From Chryseobacterium aurantiacum (GTDB lineage: Bacteria > Bacteroidota > Bacteroidia > Flavobacteriales > Weeksellaceae), in NCBI RefSeq assembly GCF_003020585.1, contig NZ_PXUE01000002.1:992001-1056000 (forward strand): a stretch of 64,000 bases of DNA, given 5' to 3'. Within the stretch, counting starts at the first letter, position 1. Each line of letters opens with the position of its first letter. The notes below the pieces were generated by a model. That model was not told where the DNA came from and made no database searches. It saw nothing but the letters and a program-made list of their open reading frames with translations. The translations under genes were made by a program, and so were the position numbers. Shown in pieces: positions 46,862-56,242 of this stretch.

Positions 46862-48850
46862 CTATCTTTTTCTATTCCCGTAAATACCTTTAATGGGTGA
46901 GTATTCGATAATATTACTTAATCGTATTGAAGCCTGTTTCAGCAAGGTAATCTTTTTAATCAGTTCATAATACTTCGCTTCATCCGTACTGCTGTGTTCA
47001 TCCAGTTCCTTGGCTGTCTCGGTGATTAAATAATCAATATATCTGTATTTATGCAATAAAACATCTCCTTGGATCTGATCTGCCACTTTATCTCCGTAAT
47101 TGGGTGGATAAATATTTCTGGAAGCCCAATTTTCTAGTTCATCCAAAGGCAGTAAGGCATCCACTACCTTTGTAGTAATTTCTTCATCCATAAAAGATAC
47201 AAAAAAGTTCCCACTTCTGAGTTCCTCTTTCTGAATACCCTCTCTTACCTGATTAATAATGATTTCATTTTCTTTGACTAAAAATGTATACTGCTCCTCT
47301 TCAAAATGATGCAGAATTTCCTCAATAACGGTAATCTGATATTCTTCATTTTGTTCATTCTTCCTCTTCAATACAATATCCCCAAACATCAGCATATGAT
47401 CTACCAGCTTATTCTCCATAAACAAGACATCAAACAGAAAAGGGTCTTCTTTTTCCTTATCCAACGGAACAATTTCCATTTTTGGAGTGGCAGCCTTTTC
47501 TTTTTGCTGCTGCTGAACATGATGCGTTTGGTTCTGGGTAATTTGCTTCTGAACATCCAGCTCATTGAAAAGACTCTGCTCAGAAAGACCAAACTTATTG
47601 GAAACCTCCTTAAGATACACTTCCCTTTTCAGGGCATTCTGTACAAAGGAAACAGATTTTACAATATCACGAATAGCCTCCGCTTTTTTAATAGGATCAC
47701 TTCCTACGTCCCTTAGCAGAATTTCCGCCTTAAAGTCGATGAAATCCATCGCTTCATTTTCAATGTATTTTTCAACATATTCCTGCGGATGTTTTCTGGC
47801 AAAGGAATCCGGGTCATCACCATCGGGGAATAACAATACACGGATATTCATACCCTCAGTCAGCAACATATCAATGCTTCGGAAACTGGCTTTAATACCG
47901 GCATTATCTCCGTCAAAAAGGATCGTTACATTTTCTGTAAGCCTTTTGATCAACTTAATTTGCTCCGTAGTCAGAGAGGTTCCGGAACTTGCTACAACGT
48001 TCTCTATTCCGGACATATGAAGAGAAATCACATCCATATACCCTTCCACCAAAAGACAGCCATTCTTTCTCGAAATCGCCTGCTTACTTTGGTTTAATCC
48101 ATAAAGAACATTGGACTTATGATAAATCTCTGTTTCCGGTGAGTTGAGATACTTTGCCGTTTTAACATTGTTCTTCAGAATCCTGGCTCCAAATCCTAAA
48201 ACTCTTCCAGAAAAACTATGAATAGGGAAAATAACCCTTTCTCTGAAACGGTCTACTCCTGAAGGCGTATTCTCAGGAAAAATGGAAAGCCCCGATTTTT
48301 CAAGAATTTCTTTATTGTAGCCTTTTTCCAACGCATAAGTTGTAAAGGCATTCTTTTTTTCTGGGGAATATCCAAGCTGGAACTTCTTGATGATATCATC
48401 CTTAAGCTCTCTTTCCTTAAAGTAGGCAAGCCCTATGCTTCGTCCCTCTTCATCATCCCAAAGAATCTCCTGAAAATAGGTATTAGCAACCTCATGGATC
48501 TTATACAGCAAATCCTTTTCCGTCTGTGCATGCTTGGCTTCCTCAGAAATTTCACGAAGATCTTCTTCAATTTCGATTCCATATTTCTTGGCTGCATGGC
48601 GAAGTGCCTCAGGATAAGTAAAGTTTTCAATTTCCATCAGGAAAGAGATGGCTGTACCTCCTTTTCCGGTAGAGAAATCCTTCCAGATCTGCTTACTTGG
48701 TGAAACAACAAAACTTGGAGACTTTTCTTCATGAAAAGGGCTAAGTCCCTTAAAGTTAGACCCTGCTCTTTTCAACTGCACATATTCACCCACAATCTCT
48801 TCTACTCGGATTGTGGAGAATATCTTATCAATGGTCTGCTTAGAAATCAT
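46862..48850 (-). CDS. dnaG: DNA primase with degenerate zinc-finger domain
   Basis: Synthesises RNA primers for replication. The start MISKQTIDKIF gives 662 residues. The N-terminal CHC2-type domain keeps its outline (GLSPFHEEKSPSFVVSPSK), but the usual zinc ligands are lost: Ser37 replaces the first Cys, and Asp58 and Thr61 stand where CFGC cysteines should be; only His40 remains. The TOPRIM core is intact (LLVEGYMDVI with the catalytic Glu; LFDGDNAG and DGDDPD acidic motifs). The C-terminal helicase-binding domain follows. I believe this zinc loss is shared by other flavobacteria. Confidence 0.94.
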   Translation of the reverse strand: MISKQTIDKIFSTIRVEEIVGEYVQLKRAGSNFKGLSPFHEEKSPSFVVSPSKQIWKDFSTGKGGTAISFLMEIENFTYPEALRHAAKKYGIEIEEDLREISEEAKHAQTEKDLLYKIHEVANTYFQEILWDDEEGRSIGLAYFKERELKDDIIKKFQLGYSPEKKNAFTTYALEKGYNKEILEKSGLSIFPENTPSGVDRFRERVIFPIHSFSGRVLGFGARILKNNVKTAKYLNSPETEIYHKSNVLYGLNQSKQAISRKNGCLLVEGYMDVISLHMSGIENVVASSGTSLTTEQIKLIKRLTENVTILFDGDNAGIKASFRSIDMLLTEGMNIRVLLFPDGDDPDSFARKHPQEYVEKYIENEAMDFIDFKAEILLRDVGSDPIKKAEAIRDIVKSVSFVQNALKREVYLKEVSNKFGLSEQSLFNELDVQKQITQNQTHHVQQQQKEKAATPKMEIVPLDKEKEDPFLFDVLFMENKLVDHMLMFGDIVLKRKNEQNEEYQITVIEEILHHFEEEQYTFLVKENEIIINQVREGIQKEELRSGNFFVSFMDEEITTKVVDALLPLDELENWASRNIYPPNYGDKVADQIQGDVLLHKYRYIDYLITETAKELDEHSSTDEAKYYELIKKITLLKQASIRLSNIIEYSPIKGIYGNRKR

Positions 48851-48924
48851 GGTACAAAAATACACATAAAAAAAAACCTTACAATTATATAAACGTACTT
48901 ATATATTTCGAGGATTTTTATGAT

Positions 48925-48932
48925 TATTTTTG
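48925..48932 (+). promoter_or_regulatory. Candidate -7 promoter element for tsaE
   Basis: TATTTTTG matches TAnnTTTG, 15 bases before the tsaE ATG at 48948. Confidence 0.4.
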
Positions 48933-48947
48933 CAAACAAATTAGCAT

Positions 48948-49355
48948 ATGCAGTTCACTATCCAAACAATTGAAGACTGGCAGGAAATTGTTGACACCAT
49001 CATTCCTGAATTAAAACATAATATCCTTTTATTAAAGGGGAATCTGGGAGCAGGAAAGACCACTTTCACGCAGTTTTTACTTAAAAAACTGGGAAGTCAG
49101 GATGAAGTTAACTCTCCTACTTATTCTATTGTTAATGAATACAGCACCTCCAAAGGAAAAGTGTATCATTTTGATCTTTATCGTCTAAAAAACATTGAAG
49201 AAGTTTATGATATTGGGATTGAAGAATATCTTGACAACTCTTTTCTATGCATTATTGAATGGCCTGAAGTATACGAAGATGAGCTTTACGGGCTCAACTA
49301 CCACACAATGAGTATTCTGAATACGGGTGAAAGCAGAGAAATTTCATTCGATTAA
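48948..49355 (+). CDS. tsaE: tRNA threonylcarbamoyladenosine biosynthesis ATPase TsaE
   Basis: P-loop ATPase that works with TsaB and TsaD to place the t6A modification on ANN-decoding tRNAs. 135 residues. Walker A is LKGNLGAGKTTFTQ, the switch region is VNSPTYSIVNEY, and the C-terminal part has YHFDLYRLKNIEEVYDIG and IIEWPE, both family signatures. It starts 97 bases after the divergent dnaG start. tsaB and tsaD are not in the window. Confidence 0.93.
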   Translation: MQFTIQTIEDWQEIVDTIIPELKHNILLLKGNLGAGKTTFTQFLLKKLGSQDEVNSPTYSIVNEYSTSKGKVYHFDLYRLKNIEEVYDIGIEEYLDNSFLCIIEWPEVYEDELYGLNYHTMSILNTGESREISFD

Positions 49356-49363
49356 ATATTATG

Positions 49364-49371
49364 TATCTTTG
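49364..49371 (+). promoter_or_regulatory. Candidate -7 promoter element for ald
   Basis: TATCTTTG matches TAnnTTTG and lies 53 bases before the ald start, shortly after the tsaE stop. Confidence 0.45.
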
Positions 49372-49424
49372 CTTATTAATTAAGTGTAAAAAAAACAATC
49401 TGTAAGACATAATTTAATTTAAGG

Positions 49425-50615
49425 ATGAGCACAAACATTTTTACTCCTTTCACAGAAGAAGAATTGATGCCGAAAGAGGAAAAATTGGAGGTTATAAAGA
49501 AAGGAAAACAGTTCAGTATTGGAATTCCTAAGGAAACTTGTCTCAACGAAAGGAGAACCTGCATTACTCCAGACGCTGTACAGGTATTGGTAGAACACGG
49601 CCATGAGATCATCGTAGAATCGGGGGCCGGACAAGGTTCATTTTTTACAGATTTACAATATTCCGAATCGGGGGCAAAGATCACCAATGATCCTAAGGAA
49701 GCATTTGGACAGGATCTGATCTTAAAGATTAACCCTCCTACTGAGGATGAAATTGATTTTATGAAACCTAATACCTATTTGGTTTCAGCCCTTCAAATTA
49801 ATCTTAGGGATAAAGAATATTTCCTTAAGCTTGCAGAGAAAAAAATAAATGCAATCGCCTTTGAATTTATCGTTGATGAATATAAGCAGCTTGCATTGGT
49901 AAGATTAATCGGTGAAATTGCAGGAACCGTTTCTGTTTTATACGCATCAGAATTACTAGCCCTTTCCAACGGTTTAATGCTTGGCGGAATTACAGGAGTA
50001 AGACCTGCTGAAGTAGTAATCTTGGGAGCAGGGATTGTAGGGGAATTTGCCACCAAGGCAGCCATTGGTTTAGGAGCCAGTATCAAGGTTTTCGACAACT
50101 CATTGTCAAAGCTAAGAAGACTTCACACAATGGTTGACAGCCGCGTTCCTACTTCCATTATTGATCCTAAAGAGCTTAGTAAAAGCCTAAGACGTGCAGA
50201 TGTAGTGATTGGGGCTCTTCCAAGATTGAACATGACCCCTATCGTAACTGAAGATATGGTGATGAAGATGAAAAAAGGCAGCGTCATTATCGATATTACT
50301 ATAGACAACGGTAAGGTGATTGAAACATCAGAATTAACCACCATGGAAGATCCTTATATTATTAAACACGGTGTTATCCACTGCGGGCTTCCAAACCTTA
50401 CATCAAGAATGCCTAGAACCACAACAAAGGCTATTTCTAATTTCTTCCTTTCCTATATTTTAAATTATGATGAAGAAGGCGGCTTTGAAAATATGCTAAT
50501 CCGCAAAAATGAAATGAAACAGAGCTTATATATGTACAAAGGAAGACATACTAAAAAGATCATCTGTGACCGTTTCGGACTTACGTACCACGATATCAAT
50601 CTTTTAATTTTCTAA
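49425..50615 (+). CDS. ald: Alanine dehydrogenase
   Basis: NAD-dependent interconversion of alanine and pyruvate plus ammonia. 396 residues; it carries about 25 extra N-terminal residues compared with the usual 370. The substrate domain has SIGIPKETCLNERRTCITPDAV across residues 30-51 and the conserved Lys and His of the family. The Rossmann loop reads VILGAGIVGEFATKAAIGLGA from residue 203. It is followed with no gap by the small membrane-anchored protein. NAD(P) transhydrogenase alpha subunits share this fold, but the length and lack of a membrane tail favour Ald. Confidence 0.88.
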   Translation: MSTNIFTPFTEEELMPKEEKLEVIKKGKQFSIGIPKETCLNERRTCITPDAVQVLVEHGHEIIVESGAGQGSFFTDLQYSESGAKITNDPKEAFGQDLILKINPPTEDEIDFMKPNTYLVSALQINLRDKEYFLKLAEKKINAIAFEFIVDEYKQLALVRLIGEIAGTVSVLYASELLALSNGLMLGGITGVRPAEVVILGAGIVGEFATKAAIGLGASIKVFDNSLSKLRRLHTMVDSRVPTSIIDPKELSKSLRRADVVIGALPRLNMTPIVTEDMVMKMKKGSVIIDITIDNGKVIETSELTTMEDPYIIKHGVIHCGLPNLTSRMPRTTTKAISNFFLSYILNYDEEGGFENMLIRKNEMKQSLYMYKGRHTKKIICDRFGLTYHDINLLIF

Positions 50616-50987
50616 ATGAAAAAACTTAAATTTTATGCAATAGGCTTCATTCCGGGGCTAGTTATCGTATTTTTTATTTTAAACAAGAAAGGAGCAAGCT
50701 GCAGCGGGTATCTACCCAACAGCCGTGTGATTGCAGAAACCCTTTCAAAGGAATTCAAATATTCTGAAGAGGCTAAAATGGCTATGACTACCTACAAGAT
50801 TGATGAAAAATTTGTAAAGGATAGCATCATTACCAACGGGAAAGTAGATTTTGACAAAAGTAATGCGCAAAAAAAACCATGCCCTGGCTATCTTTTGACC
50901 TATCCTGAAAAAAATCCGACCTACGAGATTTCTTTTGACAAATGTGAGGAAACTGTAACCGTAAACAACCTTAAGAAGCTTAAATAA
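50616..50987 (+). CDS. Uncharacterised membrane-anchored small protein
   Basis: 123 residues that I cannot assign. An N-terminal transmembrane helix (FYAIGFIPGLVIVFFIL) anchors an extracytoplasmic domain with four cysteines (SCSGYLP, KKPCPGYLL, FDKCEE plus one near the helix), possibly disulfide-bonded. The ATG follows the ald stop directly and the two-component genes begin 20 bases after its stop, so the four genes may be one transcript. Confidence 0.6.
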   Translation: MKKLKFYAIGFIPGLVIVFFILNKKGASCSGYLPNSRVIAETLSKEFKYSEEAKMAMTTYKIDEKFVKDSIITNGKVDFDKSNAQKKPCPGYLLTYPEKNPTYEISFDKCEETVTVNNLKKLK

Positions 50988-51007
50988 GTTCCAATAATCC
51001 CAACGAT

Positions 51008-51781
51008 ATGGAAGGCAATTACTACATGATTCATGATTATCTGATATTCATCGGAGTTTTTGCCATTTTCCTTTTTCTGACAACAAGCATTTATCTTTTC
51101 AGTCAAAATCAAAAACTGAAACAGAAGAATAGTAAACTGTCTGAGACCAATAAGATTATTGAACAACGCCTTAATGAAGTTCGCTTAGAGCATATCGGAA
51201 CAAAGCTGAACCCACATTTGTTTAAAAACATTCTTAACTCTGTTCAGTCACATGCCTACCAGACCTATATGTCTCTGGATAAACTGGCCAATGTTCTGGA
51301 TTACATTCTATATGAAAGCAACAACAAGTATGTAAGCCCGAAAGAGGAGCTAAACTTCGCTTTAAGCCTTATTGAAATTAATAAAATCAAGATCAATCCT
51401 CTTTTTGATTTTAGAATCAAATCAAGGGTCAATAAGTCTGATTCCATCTATGAAGAAAAAGTCTTTGCCCCATTAATTTCTGTTGACCTTATTGAAAATG
51501 CCTTCAAACACACAGATTTTCTCGCTCAGGATTCTTTTATTTCAATTTATCTGGAACTTGAAAACAGTATTTTCACTATGAAAGTGAGTAATAAAGCTTC
51601 ATTAAAAAATATCCTGGAAAAAGAAAAAAGCGGCTTTGGAAGTCAGTCTTTAGACCAAAGACTCAAAATGATCTATAGCACCTACTATCAGCTGGAAAGA
51701 AGTTCAAAAAACGGTATCTTCACTGCAGAATTAAAAATCAATTTAGGAGAATTCTATGATAAAATGCGTTATTCTGGATGA
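51008..51781 (+). CDS. LytS-type sensor histidine kinase
   Basis: 257 residues: one N-terminal transmembrane helix (about 11-31), a coiled-coil linker, the His_kinase domain with the phospho-acceptor His70 in KLNPHLFKNILNSV, and an ATPase domain with the N box LIENAFKHTDF and a glycine box near FGSQSL. There is no large sensor domain, so the stimulus is probably sensed in the membrane or by a partner. Its 3' end overlaps the response regulator gene by 26 bases, indicating tight coupling. Confidence 0.88.
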   Translation: MEGNYYMIHDYLIFIGVFAIFLFLTTSIYLFSQNQKLKQKNSKLSETNKIIEQRLNEVRLEHIGTKLNPHLFKNILNSVQSHAYQTYMSLDKLANVLDYILYESNNKYVSPKEELNFALSLIEINKIKINPLFDFRIKSRVNKSDSIYEEKVFAPLISVDLIENAFKHTDFLAQDSFISIYLELENSIFTMKVSNKASLKNILEKEKSGFGSQSLDQRLKMIYSTYYQLERSSKNGIFTAELKINLGEFYDKMRYSG

Positions 51782-52466
51782 TGAATTATTAGCGATCAGC
51801 TATCTAAAGCTTCTGTGCGAACAAATTGATGATGTAGAAGTCATCAAAGCTTTCAATGATCCTAAAATATTTCTAAAAGAAATTAATTCTCTTGATTGTA
51901 ATCTTTGTATATTGGATATCGAAATGCCCGGAATGACGGGACTTCAGGTTGCAGAACTCATCTCAGGTTCCAAAAAAATAATCTTTACCACCGCTTACAA
52001 AGAATATGCAGCTGAGGCATTTGACCTTAATGTAGTAGACTACGTAAGAAAGCCTATCAAAAAAGAACGCTTGGTACAGGCTTTTGAAAAAGCCAAGGAA
52101 CAAATGAACACTGTTCAGAAGAAAACCTTTATTGAGTGGAATACCAATATTGGTAAAACAGTTATTTTAACAGAGCAGATTGCCTATATTAAGACATCAG
52201 AAATCGACAGCCGGGATAAGGATATTATCCTCAATGACGGAACCACTATTGTTTTAAAGAACCTTAATTTTAAAAACCTTCTGGAAATGCTTCCTGCCAA
52301 GGATTTTGCACAGGTTAATAAAAAAGAGATCGTTGCACTGGCTTCTATCAAAGTATTTTCAACCAACGAAATCATTACTACAATTCCTACGGAAGATCAC
52401 AATTTTCTGAAGCTTCAGATTGGAGAAGCTTATAAAAATGCTCTCTTGGAATTGTATATAAAATAG
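51756..52466 (+). CDS. LytTR-family response regulator
   Basis: 236 residues: a receiver domain with phospho-acceptor Asp54 in CNLCILDIEMPGMTG and the switch Lys in VRKPIKKER, followed by a LytTR DNA-binding domain (about 135-236, with YIKTSEIDSRDKDIIL and FAQVNKKEIV). It is the partner of the overlapping LytS-type kinase. Its targets are unknown; the CPA2 antiporter gene 240 bases downstream is a neighbour on the same strand and a possible target, but this is only positional. Confidence 0.88.
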   Translation: MIKCVILDDELLAISYLKLLCEQIDDVEVIKAFNDPKIFLKEINSLDCNLCILDIEMPGMTGLQVAELISGSKKIIFTTAYKEYAAEAFDLNVVDYVRKPIKKERLVQAFEKAKEQMNTVQKKTFIEWNTNIGKTVILTEQIAYIKTSEIDSRDKDIILNDGTTIVLKNLNFKNLLEMLPAKDFAQVNKKEIVALASIKVFSTNEIITTIPTEDHNFLKLQIGEAYKNALLELYIK

Positions 52467-52708
52467 CTTCCTTAACTCTTATCAATAAGTATACTTTTTA
52501 CCTGCATACATCTTAAATTTCTCATTCACTTGTTTCAAAACAAAAGAATATTATTAGAAATATGTTTTATGAAGTGCAACAGATATTAAATATTACTTTT
52601 CAGTCCTTATATTTTTATTACATTTTTTGCAACATTCATTACATTTAAAAAATAAGGTATTTTAATCTCAAAATATTCTTATCAACTTTGCATCAAAATA
52701 TAGGAATC

Positions 52709-54988
52709 ATGAATTTGGGGAAATACAGAAATTTAATTTTCTACATCACGACCATAGCTGTCTTTTCATGTTTGATGTACTATTTCATCATTGAAGGACA
52801 GACTTTGGAAGTAAAGGAAAACATTGTTGCTAAGACCAGCAGTGGATCTACCTGGGACAATTTCCAGGAATCATTTAAAACAAATCTACACCACCCACTC
52901 GCATTATTATTGGCCCAAATTGTTACCATTATCCTTACAGCAAGGCTTTTTGGCTGGATCTGTATGAAAATAAGACAACCCAGCGTAATTGGAGAAATGA
53001 TAGCCGGTATTATTCTGGGGCCTTCACTTCTAGGGATGTATTTCCCTGAGTTTTCTGCGTTTCTTTTCCCAAAAGAATCATTAGGAAATCTACAGTTTCT
53101 GAGCCAGATAGGTCTTATCCTCTTTATGTATATTGTAGGTATGGAGCTTGATCTGAGCGTTCTAAGAAAAAAAGCACATGATGCCGTTGTCATCAGCCAT
53201 GCCAGCATCATTATCCCATTTGCACTGGGAATTGGGCTATCCTACTTTATTTATCAGGAATTTTCGCCGGATGGCATTCAGTTTACTTCTTTTGCCTTAT
53301 TTATAGCGATTTCTATGAGTATTACGGCCTTTCCGGTATTGGCAAGGATTGTACAGGAAAGAAATCTTCAGAAAACAAAACTTGGAACTATCGTTATTAC
53401 CTGTGCGGCGGCAGATGATATTACCGCATGGTGTATTCTGGCTGCAGTAATTGCTATTGTAAAGGCAGGTTCTTTTACAAGTTCAATCTATGTGATTATC
53501 ATGGCCATTGCCTATGTTCTTTTAATGATTAAAATTGTAAGACCGTTCCTAAAAAGAATCGGGGATCTTCAGGCAGGGAAAAATACGATCAACAAACCCA
53601 TGGTTGCCATTTTCTTTCTTACCCTGATCTTATCATCATATGTGACAGAGGTTATTGGTATTCATGCTTTATTCGGAGCGTTTATGGCAGGAGCTATTAT
53701 GCCGGAAAATGCAAAATTCCGTACCCTGTTTATCGATAAGGTGGAGGATGTAGCCTTGGTACTTCTTCTTCCGTTGTTCTTTGTTTTCACAGGACTTCGT
53801 ACCCAAATTGGTCTATTGAATGACAGTCATTTGTGGATGACAGCCGGGTTTATCATTTTAACCGCAGTTGTCGGAAAGTTTGCAGGAAGTGCACTCACCG
53901 CCAGGTTCGTAGGAATAAACTGGAAAGAAAGCTTAACAATTGGAGCTTTGATGAATACCAGAGGATTAATGGAACTTATCGTTCTAAATATAGGTTATGA
54001 CCTCGGAGTATTAGGCCCAGAAATATTTGCAATGCTTGTTATTATGGCCTTGTTTACTACTTTTATGACAGGTCCGGCATTAGATTTTATTAATTTTATT
54101 TTTAAATCAAAAAAGGATGAAGATGAAACCATTCCGGAAAATGACTCCAAATACCGGGTATTACTATCCTTTGACAAGCCTGAATCCGGAAGTACTCTTC
54201 TAAGGCTTGCCCACGATTTTACAAATAAAATGAATGGCAATAAAAGCATTACGGCAATGAATATTGCTCCGGTGGATGAAATGCATGCCTATGACATTGA
54301 TGAATATGAAGAATCTCAGTTCCAAAATGTTATTGAGACCTCTCACGAACTTAATCTGGAGGTCGCTACCCTTTTTAAGGCCTCAACTGATATAGAAAAT
54401 GATCTCACCAGCATCACCAATAAAGGACATTATGACCTTCTTCTCATTATGCTTGGAAAATCAATGTATGAAGGAAGTTTACTGGGAAGACTTCTTGGTT
54501 TCACCACTAAGATCATTAACCCGGAAAAGCTTTTGAATACGGTAAAAGGGAAAGGAAATATCTTCAACAACTCTCCTTTTGACGATTTTACACTGCAAAT
54601 TCTAGATAAGGCAAATATTCCTGTAGGCGTTTTGGTGGAAAAAGATTTCACAGCCGCAGATAAGGTATTTGTCCCAATCTTCAATCTAAGTGACTTTTAC
54701 CTTCTTGAGTATGCCAAAAGACTGATTAACAATAATAATTCTCAAATCATTATTCTTGATGCCGCTGGCCAGATCCGTAATAATATTGAGGTAAAAGAAC
54801 TCATCAGAAGTATTGAACAGGTTGCTCCTAATCATATCACCCTGTACAATGAGAAAAAAATTGAAAAGGAATTCCTAAGCTCACAGAACTTAATGTTAAT
54901 CAGCAGCAAAAGCTGGAAAAATCTGATTGATACTAAAAGTCTTTGGTTGTCTGATATTCCGTCAACATTAATTATTTCAAATCCATAA
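52709..54988 (+). CDS. CPA2 family cation:proton antiporter
   Basis: 759 residues from the ATG at 52709; the upstream TTG start is not convincing. One N-terminal helix, then about twelve transmembrane segments of the Na+/H+ exchanger fold (about 60-450). The acidic transport motif ADDITAWCIL and MNTRGLMELI are present, as in KefB/NhaS-type carriers. The C-terminal 290 residues are two universal-stress-like domains (YRVLLSFDKPESGSTLLRLAH), probably regulatory. It may move Na+ or K+ against protons in the inner membrane. Confidence 0.9.
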   Translation: MNLGKYRNLIFYITTIAVFSCLMYYFIIEGQTLEVKENIVAKTSSGSTWDNFQESFKTNLHHPLALLLAQIVTIILTARLFGWICMKIRQPSVIGEMIAGIILGPSLLGMYFPEFSAFLFPKESLGNLQFLSQIGLILFMYIVGMELDLSVLRKKAHDAVVISHASIIIPFALGIGLSYFIYQEFSPDGIQFTSFALFIAISMSITAFPVLARIVQERNLQKTKLGTIVITCAAADDITAWCILAAVIAIVKAGSFTSSIYVIIMAIAYVLLMIKIVRPFLKRIGDLQAGKNTINKPMVAIFFLTLILSSYVTEVIGIHALFGAFMAGAIMPENAKFRTLFIDKVEDVALVLLLPLFFVFTGLRTQIGLLNDSHLWMTAGFIILTAVVGKFAGSALTARFVGINWKESLTIGALMNTRGLMELIVLNIGYDLGVLGPEIFAMLVIMALFTTFMTGPALDFINFIFKSKKDEDETIPENDSKYRVLLSFDKPESGSTLLRLAHDFTNKMNGNKSITAMNIAPVDEMHAYDIDEYEESQFQNVIETSHELNLEVATLFKASTDIENDLTSITNKGHYDLLLIMLGKSMYEGSLLGRLLGFTTKIINPEKLLNTVKGKGNIFNNSPFDDFTLQILDKANIPVGVLVEKDFTAADKVFVPIFNLSDFYLLEYAKRLINNNNSQIIILDAAGQIRNNIEVKELIRSIEQVAPNHITLYNEKKIEKEFLSSQNLMLISSKSWKNLIDTKSLWLSDIPSTLIISNP

Positions 54989-55083
54989 CACACGATATTT
55001 CTATTTCTACATGAGGCTGTAAATATTATTCGTTGTCTGTAAAGAAAAAACGGGTATATTTATAGCTTCATTTTTTTTTTGAT

Positions 55084-55572
55084 ATGCTGATTAACAGTAA
55101 AGATGGCACTCTACAACTGGAGGCCTTTGCTACACAGCTGTATAAAGGAATGCTGCTCGACCAGCTTCAGCAGACTGAGTTTTATAAGAAAAAATATCAT
55201 CATATGTGGGATGTAAAAACCGGATATGTTTGGTATTATTTTGACAAAATGGAAGTAAGAGGATATCAATTCTGTCTTAATCTCTGTTTTTTGGAAGATC
55301 AGCTGCACAGCATCCATATGAATACCTGGAAAAGCACTGATGCCAAAGATTGGAATGATTGGAATGAATGGACAGAACAGAAAGAAATGCAGGTCTTCCG
55401 CCGAAACAATACCTTTCTGGAAATGATTCTGGAAGTATCTCCAACAAAGAAGAAAACACCTTATCCAAGTTGTACATTCCAATTTCCTTGGGGAGATATC
55501 TGGTCCGTATATGATCCGAGAAGTGCCAGCAGCCTGATGGGAATCAGCTATAATGAAGAGGAAAATAACTAG
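55084..55572 (+). CDS. Hypothetical protein, aromatic-rich
   Basis: 162 residues, no signal peptide and no domain that I recognise. It is rich in Trp, Tyr and Asp (KDWNDWNEWTEQ), with a C-terminal segment FPWGDIWSVYDPRSASSLMGISY that looks like part of a compact beta domain. It is 26 bases before the next gene on the same strand, so the two are probably co-transcribed. Such small acidic proteins near effector loci can be immunity proteins, but nothing proves it here. Confidence 0.6.
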   Translation: MLINSKDGTLQLEAFATQLYKGMLLDQLQQTEFYKKKYHHMWDVKTGYVWYYFDKMEVRGYQFCLNLCFLEDQLHSIHMNTWKSTDAKDWNDWNEWTEQKEMQVFRRNNTFLEMILEVSPTKKKTPYPSCTFQFPWGDIWSVYDPRSASSLMGISYNEEENN

Positions 55573-55598
55573 TAACCACAAAAACAAAATAGTATACT

Positions 55599-56135
55599 AT
55601 GTGCCGATATGCCATGATGGTTTACAAAGCTCATTATGCCTGTTTCAACTGCCAGAAAACATTTAAACGACGTGTTTTATACGACGTGGACAAAAGTAAA
55701 CAAACCTCTGTAGAGGCTAAATGCCCCGAATGTGGAAACCTAATGGCCAATATGGGACTGGATTTTGAATCTCCTGCAAAAAACGATCACAAGCAATGGG
55801 CACACATCCGAAATCTTTATACAGTAGGAATCACCTTTCATTCCTGCGGATGTTCCGGCCCTGGATATATTCCTCAGGACCGAAAAGCCATAATTGCTTA
55901 CCTTGAAAAAATACGTTCAGAATATATGCATGCTCTGGTATTCTGGAGATACCGCATAGAGCCTGAGAATAAAAGGGAACGCGAAGTTGAATATCAAAAA
56001 AACGGATCTCAGCTATGGGTCGTTAGCCGTAATGCTTTTAAAGAAACGGTAACGAACCAGGAGGGAATTAATTACTGGATCAATAAGATCAAGGAGATTG
56101 AAGAGCGGCTTACCACGATCCGTGAAAATAAATAA
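55599..56135 (+). CDS. Hypothetical zinc-ribbon protein
   Basis: 178 residues. The N-terminal half contains CFNCQKTF and CPECGNLM (two CxxC pairs about 25 residues apart), a typical zinc ribbon, and then a third cysteine cluster HSCGCSGPGY. The C-terminal half is charged and helical (KIKEIEERLTTIREN). I do not recognise the family. It is co-directional with the preceding hypothetical gene and may bind nucleic acid or act as a metal-bound adaptor. Confidence 0.6.
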   Translation: MCRYAMMVYKAHYACFNCQKTFKRRVLYDVDKSKQTSVEAKCPECGNLMANMGLDFESPAKNDHKQWAHIRNLYTVGITFHSCGCSGPGYIPQDRKAIIAYLEKIRSEYMHALVFWRYRIEPENKREREVEYQKNGSQLWVVSRNAFKETVTNQEGINYWINKIKEIEERLTTIRENK

Positions 56136-56179
56136 TCTCTTTTTTTCAATGTAGTAATGTAGTGGTTTACCAACAATTG

Positions 56180-56235
56180 TTACATTGTTACATTGTTACA
56201 TTGTTACATTGTTACATTGTTACATTGTTACATTA
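56180..56235. repeat. 8-bp tandem repeat (TTACATTG)n
   Basis: Six full copies and a partial seventh of TTACATTG lie between two convergent genes, close to the end of the minus-strand gene. Copy number could vary by slippage. The preceding CAATGTAGTAATGTAG can pair with the repeat, so the array could form a hairpin. Confidence 0.85.
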
Positions 56236-56242
56236 TATAAGG

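Noticed and set aside
56180..56235. Possible CRISPR array
   Set aside because: The units are eight bases long, contiguous and without spacers; no cas gene is nearby.
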